DNA of 64,000 bases from VRUE01 sp963812335 (lineage in GTDB: Bacteria > Actinomycetota > Thermoleophilia > Solirubrobacterales > 70-9): contig CAWEUU010000006.1 in the NCBI GenBank assembly GCA_963812335.1, forward strand, positions 1 through 64,000, written 5' to 3'. Below the pieces are notes generated by a model. That model did no database searches and was not told where the DNA came from. It saw only the letters and a list, made by a program, of their open reading frames with translations. The translations under genes and the position numbers were made by a program. Each line of letters starts with the position of its first letter. Position 1 is the first letter of the stretch. Below are positions 17,311 to 25,290 of this stretch, piece after piece.

Positions 17311-19430
17311 CCGCCGGGCTTCCCGTGTCCGAAGTGGACGCGGGGCAGGATCCGATCGAGCCAGGACGGCAGGTACCAGGCGGCCGGCCCGGCCAGGCGC
17401 AGGAAGGCCGGCAGCAGGGTCAACCGGACGAGGAACGCGTCGAGCAGGACGGCGACGCCGAGGATCACGCCCATCTCCTTCGGTGGCAGCGGCCCCGAGA
17501 GGGCGAAGGTGAAGAAGACCGCGACCATCACGGCGCCGGCGGCGAGGATCACGCGGCCGGAGTGGGCGAGGCCGCCGATCATCGCCTCGCGCGCGTCCCC
17601 CGACTCCTCCCAGTGCTCGCGTGCGGAGGAGAGCAGGAAGACGGTGTAGTCCATCGCGATCGCGAAGATCATCGCGAAGAAGAAGATCGGCCCCCAGGCG
17701 TCGAGGAAGCCCTGCGATTCGAAGCCGAGCAGGCCGGAGAGGTGGCCGTCCTGGAAGATCAGCGTGGCGACGCCGAAGGCGGCCCCCGTCGCGAGCAGGT
17801 TGGTGAGCACGCCGATCGCCGCGATCAGCGGCGCCTGGAAGGCGATCAAAAGGAGCAGGAAGCCAAGGCCGAGCACGATGCCGATCGCCAACGGCGTCTT
17901 CCCCGCCAGCGCCGACTCGAGGTCGTGGTTTTCGGCGGCCGGGCCACCGATCAGGGCATCCGCCGGCAGCCCTGCGCGCAGGCGGTCGACGGTGTCGCCG
18001 TAGGCGGGCGTCGAAGGGCCGGCCGTCGGGACCGCCTCGGTCAGCGCGAGGCCGTCGCCAGGGCTCGTTTGCGCCGGGAGGGCGGCGACGATGCCGGGGT
18101 CCGCCGCGAGCACCGCGGCGACGCGCTGCGTCTCCGCGGCCGGCGAGACGACCTGGAGCTGGCCCGGCGCTCCCGGGCCGAATGCCCGCACGATCTGCTC
18201 GTAGCCCTGCCGCGAGTGATCGCCCGCGGGGACGACCTTGATCGAGGGCATCCCGGTCCTCAGGCCCAGCACGGGCAGGGCCAGTAGAACGAGGATCAGC
18301 GCGGCGCCGCCGCCGAGCAGGTAGGGGTGCCGCCAGAGCCGTTCCCCCCAGCGGGCGAAGCGCGGCGAGCGATGGTCGCCACGGTGCGCCCAGGGAAGGC
18401 TGAGCCTGTCGACGCGCGGCCCGAGCTTGGCCAGCACTGCGGGCAGCAGCGTCAGCGTCGCGGCGAGGACGAACAGCACCGAGATCATGATCCCGAGCGA
18501 CATCGAGCGAAAGGCCGGGCTGGGCACGAGCATCACCGCCGAGAGTGAGATCAGCACCGTCAGGCCAGAGAAGAGGACGGCCTTGCCGGCCGTGTCCATC
18601 GTCACACCGACCGCGTCGACCGGCTCGACGCCCTGGCCGAAGAGGGCGTTGCGGAAGCGCATGACGATGAACAGGGCGTAGTCGATCCCCAGTGCCAGGG
18701 CGAACATCAGGGCGAAGTTCATCGCCCATATCGAGACCGGCGCGATCAGGGTCGCGAGGAAAAGCACGCCGGCGGAGGCGACGAGGCCGGCGATCGTCAG
18801 CATCAACGGCAGACCGGCGGCGACCAGCGAGCCGAAGGCGAGGACGAGGATCGCCAGCGTCACCGGCCAGGAGATCACCTCCGAGCGCAGCATCGCGTCT
18901 TTGTTTGCTTCATTGAAGTCCGACCACATTCCGGCGGCGCCGGTCAGGTTCGTCTCGACGCCGGGCGCGGCGCTCTCGCCCAGCGGCCCCTTGAGGTCGC
19001 CGGCGGCAGCGACCATCTCGTTGGGGTTCTGGGCGGCGCCGGCGCGGATCACCGCGGTGTGCCCACCGGCGGAGATCGAGGTGCCGGGGCTGGGCGGGAT
19101 CACCTCCGACACGGCCGCGTCGGCGGCGAGCAGCCGTTCGGCGCGCCGCACGCTCTCGCGGAAGCCACGGTCTGCAACGGTCAGCCGCTCCGAGTGGACG
19201 GCGACCTGGAGCGCGTAGGCGCCGCCGCCGGCGAAGGCGCGGTCGACCTGTTCGCGCACGGCGACCGACTCGGAGCCGTTGGCCTGCCAGCCGGCGCCCG
19301 AAAGCGCCGTCTCGACCCGGGGCGCCAGCGCTCCGAGCCCGATCGCTATGACGACCCAGGCGACGAAGATCCAGCGCGGCTGCGAGGCGGCGAAGCGGCC
19401 CAGCCGCCCGACCGGCCCGAGGCGGGTCAC
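17307..19430 (-). CDS. MMPL/RND-superfamily membrane exporter
   Basis: A 707-residue protein with two repeats of one membrane helix, a large extracellular loop and five to six helices. First helix WIFVAWVVIAIGLGALAP; the first cluster contains GIDYALFIVMRFR and the second AMDYTVFLLSSARE, the GxD/Y..F signature of MMPL proteins that export lipids or drugs using the proton gradient. The start GTG 19430 overlaps the stop of the small upstream membrane gene (GTGA). With the divergent ArsR regulator it looks like an inducible export operon. The substrate is unknown. Confidence 0.9.
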   Translation of the reverse strand: MTRLGPVGRLGRFAASQPRWIFVAWVVIAIGLGALAPRVETALSGAGWQANGSESVAVREQVDRAFAGGGAYALQVAVHSERLTVADRGFRESVRRAERLLAADAAVSEVIPPSPGTSISAGGHTAVIRAGAAQNPNEMVAAAGDLKGPLGESAAPGVETNLTGAAGMWSDFNEANKDAMLRSEVISWPVTLAILVLAFGSLVAAGLPLMLTIAGLVASAGVLFLATLIAPVSIWAMNFALMFALALGIDYALFIVMRFRNALFGQGVEPVDAVGVTMDTAGKAVLFSGLTVLISLSAVMLVPSPAFRSMSLGIMISVLFVLAATLTLLPAVLAKLGPRVDRLSLPWAHRGDHRSPRFARWGERLWRHPYLLGGGAALILVLLALPVLGLRTGMPSIKVVPAGDHSRQGYEQIVRAFGPGAPGQLQVVSPAAETQRVAAVLAADPGIVAALPAQTSPGDGLALTEAVPTAGPSTPAYGDTVDRLRAGLPADALIGGPAAENHDLESALAGKTPLAIGIVLGLGFLLLLIAFQAPLIAAIGVLTNLLATGAAFGVATLIFQDGHLSGLLGFESQGFLDAWGPIFFFAMIFAIAMDYTVFLLSSAREHWEESGDAREAMIGGLAHSGRVILAAGAVMVAVFFTFALSGPLPPKEMGVILGVAVLLDAFLVRLTLLPAFLRLAGPAAWYLPSWLDRILPRVHFGHGKPGG

Positions 19431-19669
19431 CGGTCGCACCCCGCGCGGAAGCCGAGACGGCGCAGCACGAGCGAGCTGGGGCAGTTGCCGAAGGCGACGT
19501 AGGCGAGCTGGTTCAGCGCCACGAACCCCGTCAGCAGCAGGAACCAGGGGCTGACCAGGGCCGCGAGCACGGCGCTGAGCGCGGTCATCGTCCCCGCCAT
19601 CAGGAAGAGGATGCGCTCCAGCGGCCACAGCGCAGTTCGGGCCGGAAGGGAATGGGACTCGGTCTCCAT
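19427..19669 (-). CDS. DUF2892/YgaP-like small membrane protein
   Basis: An 80-residue protein with two transmembrane helices (RILFLMAGTMTALSAVLAAL and WFLLLTGFVALNQLAYVAF) followed by GNCPSSLVLRRLGF, the layout of the DUF2892/YgaP transmembrane family. These are often found beside sulfur or thiol-stress genes and ArsR regulators. It is the first gene of the operon with the MMPL exporter (GTGA overlap) and is divergent from the ArsR gene, so it is probably repressed by it. A conserved Cys follows the second helix. Confidence 0.75.
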   Translation of the reverse strand: METESHSLPARTALWPLERILFLMAGTMTALSAVLAALVSPWFLLLTGFVALNQLAYVAFGNCPSSLVLRRLGFRAGCDR

Positions 19670-19680
19670 CGCTACCCTTT

Positions 19681-19740
19681 CTTCACTCTACAAGTTAACA
19701 ACTTAACAATTGTGAATCGGTACAATAGCAGAGAATCGAG
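19681..19740. promoter_or_regulatory. Divergent promoter/operator region between the MMPL operon and arsR-type gene
   Basis: This 82-bp gap holds one of the most AT-rich stretches of the window. AAGTT-AAC-AACTT (19692-19704) is an inverted repeat, GTTAA-CAAC-TTAAC overlaps it, and ACAATTGT (19706-19713) is a further palindrome. TTCAC (19682-19686) and GTGAA (19712-19716) frame the set. TACAAT at 19721-19726 could be the -10 of the regulator gene. ArsR-type repressors bind such AT-rich dyads. Confidence 0.6.
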
Positions 19741-19751
19741 GTGAATTGAAG

Positions 19752-20087
19752 ATGCCGATGGGAAGTCCCCTGGAAAGCGACGCGGCCGAGTTGATCGCGC
19801 GTCGGTTCCGTGCCCTCTCCGACCCGACGCGACTACGCATCCTCGATCTGCTGCGCCGGCGCGAGGAGGTTTCGGTGGGCGAGATGACGGAGGCGCTCGG
19901 CGGCTCTCAGCAAAACGTCTCCAAGCATCTCGCCGCGCTGCTCGCGGAGGGCTTCGTCAGCCGGCGCAAGCAGGGGACGAGCTCGTTCTACCGGATCTCC
20001 GACCCGAGCGTGCTGGAGCTGTGTGACGGGGTCTGCGCCGGGATCGAATCGCAACTTGCCGAGATCGGGGAGCTGCTCAACGGCTGA
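19752..20087 (+). CDS. ArsR-family transcriptional repressor
   Basis: A 111-residue winged-helix protein: FRALSDPTRLRILDLLRRREEVSVGEMTEAL followed by the recognition helix GGSQQNVSKHLAALLAEGFV and wing RRKQGTSSFYRI. A single Cys pair-like site (LELCDGVCAG, C-x3-C) in the last helix could bind metal or form a thiol switch, as in BigR/SqrR-like sulfur sensors; the pairing with a YgaP-like protein fits this but is inference. GAGGTGA lies 7 nt before ATG 19752, so this start is preferred over TTG 19746 and ATG 19758. It is divergent from the MMPL operon it probably controls. Confidence 0.88.
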   Translation: MPMGSPLESDAAELIARRFRALSDPTRLRILDLLRRREEVSVGEMTEALGGSQQNVSKHLAALLAEGFVSRRKQGTSSFYRISDPSVLELCDGVCAGIESQLAEIGELLNG

Positions 20088-20811
20088 CGGAGGGCCCCTC
20101 GCGCCTGCCAGGCTCGTCGCGCCGCCGTCCCAGCAGCGCCTGGCCGGGGCGCCAGAGGCTGACCAGGCCGGCGACCAGGGTGACGAGGAAGACCTGGCCG
20201 AGCATCATCTCCAGGCCGGCGAGCATGCGTCCGAACTGGCCGCTGGGGACGAGGTCGCCGTAGCCGGTGGTGGTCAGCGTCGTATAGCTGAAGAAGAGGA
20301 AGTCGCTGCCGCGCACGGAGGCTTCGCCGAAGAAGGCGCCGTCTTCGATCCGGTCGACCAGGCCGTAGGCCCAGGTGAAGAGGAGGCCCAGCGCGGCGTA
20401 GACGCTGATCGCGCCGAGGATTGTGCGCGAGGAGACTTCGCGGGCGCTGACCACGCGGCGCAGCACCGCGCCCATCGCGATCGTGAGCAGGCCGATCTCG
20501 ATGAAGTTCGCGAGGCTGAGCCAGTGGCGGCCGCCGAAGGTCGCCGCGATCGCCGCGAGCACGACCGAAAGCACGGCAAGGTTGAGCGCCCGCCGGACGT
20601 TGACCGGCTTCGCGTGCGAGCTGGTCAACGCGATCACCGATGTCGCGCCGGTGACGGCCATCAGCAGCACCGCCCCCCAGCCGTCGTTGGAGAGCACCGA
20701 GCCGAGCACGTAGGTCGCGAGGACCAGCAGCAGCACCAACCCGAAGGCTTCGTTGGCCCGCTGTGCACGCTGTCGCCACCGCTCACGGCTCATGCCGGGT
20801 AGTTCGGTCAC
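20077..20811 (-). CDS. Two-pore-helix-type potassium channel (Ion_trans_2)
   Basis: A 244-residue membrane protein with about six hydrophobic helices. The pore segment SYTTLTTTGYGDLVPSGQFG contains the K+ selectivity filter TTGYGD. The last two helices flank this pore loop; the first four are not voltage-sensor-like because regular Arg spacing is absent. No cytoplasmic RCK domain follows, only a basic tail. It probably conducts K+ passively. The end overlaps the convergent arsR-type gene by 11 nt. Confidence 0.87.
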   Translation of the reverse strand: MTELPGMSRERWRQRAQRANEAFGLVLLLVLATYVLGSVLSNDGWGAVLLMAVTGATSVIALTSSHAKPVNVRRALNLAVLSVVLAAIAATFGGRHWLSLANFIEIGLLTIAMGAVLRRVVSAREVSSRTILGAISVYAALGLLFTWAYGLVDRIEDGAFFGEASVRGSDFLFFSYTTLTTTGYGDLVPSGQFGRMLAGLEMMLGQVFLVTLVAGLVSLWRPGQALLGRRRDEPGRREGPSVSR

Positions 20812-20872
20812 GGCGGCCGCGATCCTCTGCCGGATGAAACGCGACGACCTCTACGACGCGCGCAAGCGGGCG

Positions 20873-21226
20873 TCAGGGCCTCGCGGGGATCAGTACGAAT
20901 CCATGCTTGCCCGCGGCTGCGCTCAACTTGCGATCCCAGCAGGCAAACTCGATCTCCTCGCCCTCGGCGAAGGCGAGAGCCCCCGCCAGGTGGATGGCAT
21001 CGTACGCGCGCAGCGCGTGATCACGAGCTGTTTTCGCTGCACGTTGAATCAACCTGTCCGTCACTTCATGCACGTCGAGAGTCAGCCAGATCGCGTCCAG
21101 CTCCTCCAGGGCGGCTCGCAGCTTTGCCGGTGAGAGCCGCTTGCCCTTCCGCACTCGCGTCACGGCTGAGACTGCCTCGACATAGGCGGGGCTACATGTC
21201 AAATATTCGAGCACGGTAGCCCTCAT
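20873..21226 (-). pseudogene. Truncated PIN-domain (VapC-like) toxin remnant next to tRNA-Ser
   Basis: The frame encodes the C-terminal three quarters of a PIN-domain ribonuclease: SPAYVEAVSAVTRVRKGKR (second acidic residue), HALRAYDAIHLAGAL (third acidic residue) and EFACWDRKLSAAAGKHG (fourth). The N-terminal strand with the first catalytic Asp (normally xxLDTSxLxK) is missing: upstream sequence reads into the tRNA-Ser gene on the same strand. No antitoxin is adjacent. It is therefore probably an inactive remnant of a toxin-antitoxin locus, perhaps left by an element that used the tRNA-Ser 3' end. Confidence 0.6.
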
Positions 21227-21263
21227 GCGACATCTGTCTCCGATGTCGCGACACATCACAAAG

Positions 21264-21352
21264 CGGAGGGGGTGGGATTCGAACCCACGAGACCCGTTGC
21301 CGGGCCTAACGGCTTTCAAGGCCGCCGCATTCAACCGCTCTGCCACCCCTCC
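21264..21352 (-). tRNA. tRNA-Ser(UGA)
   Basis: On the minus strand the acceptor GGAGGGG pairs with CCCCUCC before discriminator G. The anticodon loop CUUGAAA gives anticodon UGA, a long class II variable arm follows, and the T arm is GUGGGUUCGAAUCCCAC. CCA is not encoded. Confidence 0.93.
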
Positions 21353-21439
21353 GGGTTCGGACGCTGCGTCGATGCTAGCTGCAGGATTATGGACGAAAAG
21401 GCATGACCAAAGGATCGGGGGCGGTGATTGGATAGGAGC

Positions 21440-22594
21440 ATGCGCCGGCTGCTGATCCTCGCCTCGACGATGGTCTTCTTCGACGTCGCCTTCTACGCGG
21501 CGATCGCGCCGCTGTTGCCCGACTACGTCGCGGACCTCGGGTTGAACAAGGCTGAGGCCGGGATCCTCGCCGGGTCATATGCGATCGGGACCCTGCTGGC
21601 GTCGCTGCCGGCGGGGCTGGTCGCGACCCGGGCCGGCCCCCGCCGCACGGTGATCGGGGGCCTGCTTCTGCTCGGCGTCTCCAGCGTCGTCTTCGGCTTC
21701 GCCACGCAGATCGCCCTGCTCGACGCGGCGCGCTTTGTGCAGGGGATCGCCGGCGCGCTGATCTGGTCCGGCGCGCTGACCTGGCTGATTACAAGCACCC
21801 CGCCGGAGCGGCGCGGCTCGGTGATCGGCACGGCGCTGGGAACGGCGATCGCCGGCGCCCTCGTCGGCCCGGTGCTGGGCGCGGTCGCGGCCGAGGTCGG
21901 CACCGAGGCCGTCTTCGGCGCGGTGATGGGCATCGCGCTGCTGCTCGCCGTCTTTGCGGCGCGCACGCCGGAAGCGGGGCCACCCGCGCGCCAGCCGCTG
22001 CGTGAGGTCGCGACGACGATCCTCAGCCGCCCGGTGATGACCGCGACGGCTTTCGTGGCTGTCCCGTCGCTGATGTTCGGCACGATCGAGGTGTTGCTGC
22101 CGCTGCGCATCGACGAACTGGGCGGTGGCCACGTTGCGATCGCCGGCGGCTTCATCGTCGGCGCCGGCCTCGAGGCGACGCTGGCACCCGTCGCCGGCCG
22201 CTACTCGGATCGTGTCGGGCGCCGGACGCCCTTCGTGGTCGGGATCGGCATCTGCTCGATCTCGATGGTGGGCATCGCCGTGGCGGGGGCGCTCGTCCCG
22301 GTGCTCGCGGCGCTGATGATCGGCTCACTGGGTGCCGGCATCTGCTTCGCGCCGGCGCTGACCACGCTCTCGGAGGTGGCCGACGAGAGCAGGCTCCACC
22401 AGGGGTTCGCGGCGGGCCTCTCCAACATGGCCTGGGCGGCCGGGCAGTCGGCGGGGGCGGTCGCCGGCGGCGGCTTGGCGAGCGTCACGGGATATGCCGT
22501 GCCGAGCCTGATGGTCGCCGCGCTGCTCCTGCTCACTGCCGCGTACGCCTTCCGCTCGCTGGCGCCGCCGACGATCAGGCCGGCAACGACGTAG
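21440..22594 (+). CDS. MFS transporter (12 TM, drug/metabolite efflux-like)
   Basis: A 384-residue major facilitator with two six-helix halves. The loop 2-3 signature appears as GLVATRAGPRRTVIGG and the equivalent second-half loop as GRYSDRVGRRTPFVVG. Helix 5 carries GTALGTAIAGALVGPVLGAV, the DHA1-type antiporter motif C, suggesting proton-coupled efflux. ATG 21440 is used; TTG 21428 would add four residues. No regulator is adjacent, so the substrate cannot be guessed. It runs divergently from tRNA-Ser. Confidence 0.88.
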   Translation: MRRLLILASTMVFFDVAFYAAIAPLLPDYVADLGLNKAEAGILAGSYAIGTLLASLPAGLVATRAGPRRTVIGGLLLLGVSSVVFGFATQIALLDAARFVQGIAGALIWSGALTWLITSTPPERRGSVIGTALGTAIAGALVGPVLGAVAAEVGTEAVFGAVMGIALLLAVFAARTPEAGPPARQPLREVATTILSRPVMTATAFVAVPSLMFGTIEVLLPLRIDELGGGHVAIAGGFIVGAGLEATLAPVAGRYSDRVGRRTPFVVGIGICSISMVGIAVAGALVPVLAALMIGSLGAGICFAPALTTLSEVADESRLHQGFAAGLSNMAWAAGQSAGAVAGGGLASVTGYAVPSLMVAALLLLTAAYAFRSLAPPTIRPATT

Positions 22595-22607
22595 CGGCGA
22601 GGGCGAT

Positions 22608-22613
22608 TAGCGT
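22608..22613 (+). promoter_or_regulatory. Leaderless -10 box (TAGCGT) of the lactone oxidase gene
   Basis: TAGCGT is followed by 7 nt and the ATG at 22621. The intervening AGGGGCG could also be read as a weak ribosome-binding site, so leaderless use is less certain here. Confidence 0.4.
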
Positions 22614-22620
22614 AGGGGCG

Positions 22621-23913
22621 ATGGGCGAGACCTGGCGCAACTGGACGGGCGATCAACGCTGCAGCCCGGCCGAGATCCTGCGGCCGCAGGATCGCGATGA
22701 GCTGGCGGCTGTGCTGAGGGCGGCGGTCGAGGCCGGGCGCAAGATCGGCGTGGTCGGCAGCGGCCACTCCTTCACCGAGGCCGCGATGACCGACGGCACG
22801 ATGGTCGACGTCGCCGCGCTCAGCGGCACGATTGAGGCCGACCGGCCGTCGGGTCTGGTCAGAGTCGGCGCCGGCACCGTGCTAGCCGAGCTCAACGAGG
22901 AGCTGAATCGGCTGGGCCTGGCGATGGAGAACCTCGGCGACATCGACCGTCAGACGGTCGCCGGGGCGATCTCGACCGGCACCCACGGGACGGGCGCTCG
23001 GCTGCGCAACATCTCCGCCCAGGTCGAGGCGGTCGAGCTGTTCACCGCCGGCGGTGAGGTGCGCGAGCTCGACAGCTCGACACCCGACCTGCTGCGCGCC
23101 GCCCGGGTCGGCCTCGGCGCGCTCGGCGCGATCACGGCGGTGACCCTGCGCTGCGTCCCCGCCTTCGTGCTGGAGCGAATCGACTCGCCGCTCCCGCGCG
23201 AGGAGGTGCTCGAGAGCTTCGAGCAGCGTGCCGCCGGACACGATCACTTCGAGCTCTTCACCTTTCCCTACGCCGACTCAGCGCTGGTGCTCGAGCGCAA
23301 CCGGGTCGAGGGACCGCCGCGTCCGCGCGGGCGCGTCGCCGCCTACCTCAACGACACCGTGCTCGAGAACTGGGCGCTGGAGGCGCTCTCGGCTTCGGGC
23401 CGGCTGGCTCCGCGGGCGATCCCCCGGCTCTCGCGCTTGGCCGCGGCGCTCGCCTCCGGTGGCCGGACCGTCGACCGCAGCGACCGCGTCTTCGCCAGCG
23501 AGCGCCGCGTCCGCTTCACCGAGATGGAGTACGGCGTGCCGCGCGAGCACGGGCCGGAGGCGGCGCGGCGGGTGATCGAGTGGGTGCGAGCCAATCGCTA
23601 CCCCGTTTTCTTCCCGATCGAGATGCGCGTCGCCGCCGGCGATGACGCTCTGCTCAGCCCCTCGCACGAGCGCGACACCGCCTACATCGCCGTGCACCAG
23701 TACCGCGGCATGGAGTGGCGCCCCTACTTCGAGGCGGTCGAGGCGATCATGCGCGAGTACGGTGGCCGCCCGCACTGGGGCAAGCGCCACTTCCAGACGG
23801 CCGCGACGCTTGCGCCGCTGTATCCCGAGTGGGCGACCTTCCAGGCCGCTCGCGACGAGCTCGACCCCGGCCGCGTCTTCACCAACGAGTACGCCGAGCG
23901 AGTCCTCGGTTAG
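22621..23913 (+). CDS. FAD-linked D-arabinono-1,4-lactone oxidase family protein
   Basis: A 430-residue VAO/PCMH-type flavoprotein. Residues about 15-185 are the FAD domain with KIGVVGSGHSFTEAAMTDGT (the His of GxGHSF is the family's usual FAD-attachment position) and DIDRQTVAGAISTGTHGTG. The C-terminal ALO domain ends with GGRPHWGKRHFQTAA, the HWGK signature of L-gulono/D-arabinono-lactone oxidases. It would oxidise an aldonolactone or alditol using O2 or another acceptor. It converges on a PLP-dependent deaminase/aldolase gene with overlapping stop codons. Confidence 0.9.
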   Translation: MGETWRNWTGDQRCSPAEILRPQDRDELAAVLRAAVEAGRKIGVVGSGHSFTEAAMTDGTMVDVAALSGTIEADRPSGLVRVGAGTVLAELNEELNRLGLAMENLGDIDRQTVAGAISTGTHGTGARLRNISAQVEAVELFTAGGEVRELDSSTPDLLRAARVGLGALGAITAVTLRCVPAFVLERIDSPLPREEVLESFEQRAAGHDHFELFTFPYADSALVLERNRVEGPPRPRGRVAAYLNDTVLENWALEALSASGRLAPRAIPRLSRLAAALASGGRTVDRSDRVFASERRVRFTEMEYGVPREHGPEAARRVIEWVRANRYPVFFPIEMRVAAGDDALLSPSHERDTAYIAVHQYRGMEWRPYFEAVEAIMREYGGRPHWGKRHFQTAATLAPLYPEWATFQAARDELDPGRVFTNEYAERVLG

Positions 23914-25121
23914 AGGAAAGCCTTGCCCTCGCCCCTGTAGGTGGGGACGACATCGACAATTGCACCGCCCTCGACCAGGTGGAGGAGGTCGAAGCGCTCG
24001 CAAAGCTCGCCTGCCTTGGCGTGGCGCAGATAGACCCGGTCGCCGATCGAGAGCTGCGCGGCGGGAGGGCCGAGCAACGGCGTCTGCACCTCACCCGCGC
24101 CCTCCTCGGGATCGAGCTTCAGGCCGGCGGGCAGCCAGGGCGACGGCAGTCGGGAGGGGTCGCCACCGCCCGAGGCCAGGTAGCCGCCGCCGAGCGCGGT
24201 CGCGACCGCGGGCGCCGGCTTGCGCACGATCGGCAGCGCGAAGCCGGCTGCCGGGGTCAGGGTGAAGCGGCTGTAGTGGTCGAAGAGGGCGGGGGCGTAG
24301 AAGCCCGAGCCGGCGGTGACCTCGGTCACGGCCTGCTCGGCGCCGGTCAGCTCGAGGCTCCCGGTCCCGCCGCCGTTGACGATCGGCAGCTCGGTGAGCT
24401 CGCGGATCGCGGCGACGACCGCGCCGCGCCGCTCGGCCAGCTCGGCGGCTGAGCGGCGCTGCATGAAGCGGATCGCGGCGCCGCGCAGGCGGCGTCCCGG
24501 CGGCCGGTCGCCGACGCCGGCGATCTGGCCCTCGTAGGCCATCAGCGCGGCCAGCTCGGTTTGCGGCCGGCGCTCGATCTCCTCGGCGAGGGCGACGGCC
24601 TGCTCGACCGTGTGCACCGGCGAGCGCTTCGGCCCGACCTTGATCCGCCCGCCGAGCGCCCACCAGCCGGCGTCGAGGTCGATGCATACCCGCACCGGCG
24701 CCGCGCCCGTCCCCAGCACCGACTCGATCGCCTCGAGGTGCTCGGCGCAGTCGACCATCACGATAGGCGCGCTGCCCGGGTTCGCCGCCGAGCGCAGCGC
24801 CAGCTCGCCGAGCGCGCCGGTGTCCGCGGTCGGGTAGGCGAGCAGCAGGTTCTCGAAACCCTGCTCGGCCAGCCACAGCGTCTCCGGCAGGGTGAACGTC
24901 AGCTGCCCCTCGAAGCGCGACTCGCCGCGCAGGACACGTTCCTGCAGCGCCCGGCAGCGCAGCGACTTGCTCGCCACCCGGATCGGCTTGCCCTGTGCGC
25001 GCTGGAGCATCGCCGCGGCGTTGGCCGCCATCGCATCGAGGTCGACGAAGGCGAACGGCGCCTCGACCTCGGCGAAGATCGCCTCGTAGCGCTCGTGCGA
25101 CTGATCGACAGCGGGATTCAA
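23910..25121 (-). CDS. PLP-dependent amino acid deaminase/aldolase (D-threonine aldolase-like fold III)
   Basis: About 403 residues of fold-type III (alanine-racemase-like barrel). The N-terminal strand APFAFVDLDAMAANAAAM is followed by RVASKSLRC, where the Lys would bind PLP. MVDCAEHLEAI, RVCIDLDAGWWALGG and GGGTGSLELTGA follow, and a C-terminal beta domain has the metal-type segment LRHAKAGELCERFD expected of D-threonine aldolase relatives. TTG 25121 is chosen because TAGTCT lies 7 nt before it; GTG 25139 is the longer alternative. The annotation 'amino acid deaminase/aldolase' is generic; the substrate is unproven. Confidence 0.85.
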   Translation of the reverse strand: MNPAVDQSHERYEAIFAEVEAPFAFVDLDAMAANAAAMLQRAQGKPIRVASKSLRCRALQERVLRGESRFEGQLTFTLPETLWLAEQGFENLLLAYPTADTGALGELALRSAANPGSAPIVMVDCAEHLEAIESVLGTGAAPVRVCIDLDAGWWALGGRIKVGPKRSPVHTVEQAVALAEEIERRPQTELAALMAYEGQIAGVGDRPPGRRLRGAAIRFMQRRSAAELAERRGAVVAAIRELTELPIVNGGGTGSLELTGAEQAVTEVTAGSGFYAPALFDHYSRFTLTPAAGFALPIVRKPAPAVATALGGGYLASGGGDPSRLPSPWLPAGLKLDPEEGAGEVQTPLLGPPAAQLSIGDRVYLRHAKAGELCERFDLLHLVEGGAIVDVVPTYRGEGKAFL

Positions 25122-25128
25122 GGCTCCG

Positions 25129-25134
25129 AGACTA
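25129..25134 (-). promoter_or_regulatory. Leaderless -10 box (TAGTCT) of the deaminase/aldolase gene
   Basis: On the minus strand TAGTCT is followed by 7 nt and TTG 25121. The box lies downstream of the GTG at 25139, which argues against that longer start. Confidence 0.5.
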
Positions 25135-25157
25135 ACCACGGGCCAGGTCCCAAAAAA

Positions 25158-25246
25158 CGGAGAGGGAGGGATTCGAACCCTCGAGAGAGCTTGCGCCCCC
25201 TACTCGCTTAGCAGGCGAGTGCCTTCAGCCACTCGGCCACCTCTCC
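25158..25246 (-). tRNA. tRNA-Ser(GCU)
   Basis: On the minus strand acceptor GGAGAGG pairs with CCUCUCC before discriminator G. The anticodon stem CUCGC/GCGAG closes loop CUGCUAA (anticodon GCU). A long variable arm and T arm GAGGGUUCGAAUCCCUC complete a class II tRNA-Ser. CCA is not encoded. Confidence 0.94.
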
Positions 25247-25290
25247 GGGCCGGAAAACCATAGCGCCGCGCAGCGGCATCGCGCGCTCTC

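Noticed and set aside
20753..21133. Plus-strand frame of 126 codons opposite the PIN remnant
   Set aside because: The minus-strand reading shows clear PIN-domain similarity; the plus frame has none and no ribosome-binding site.
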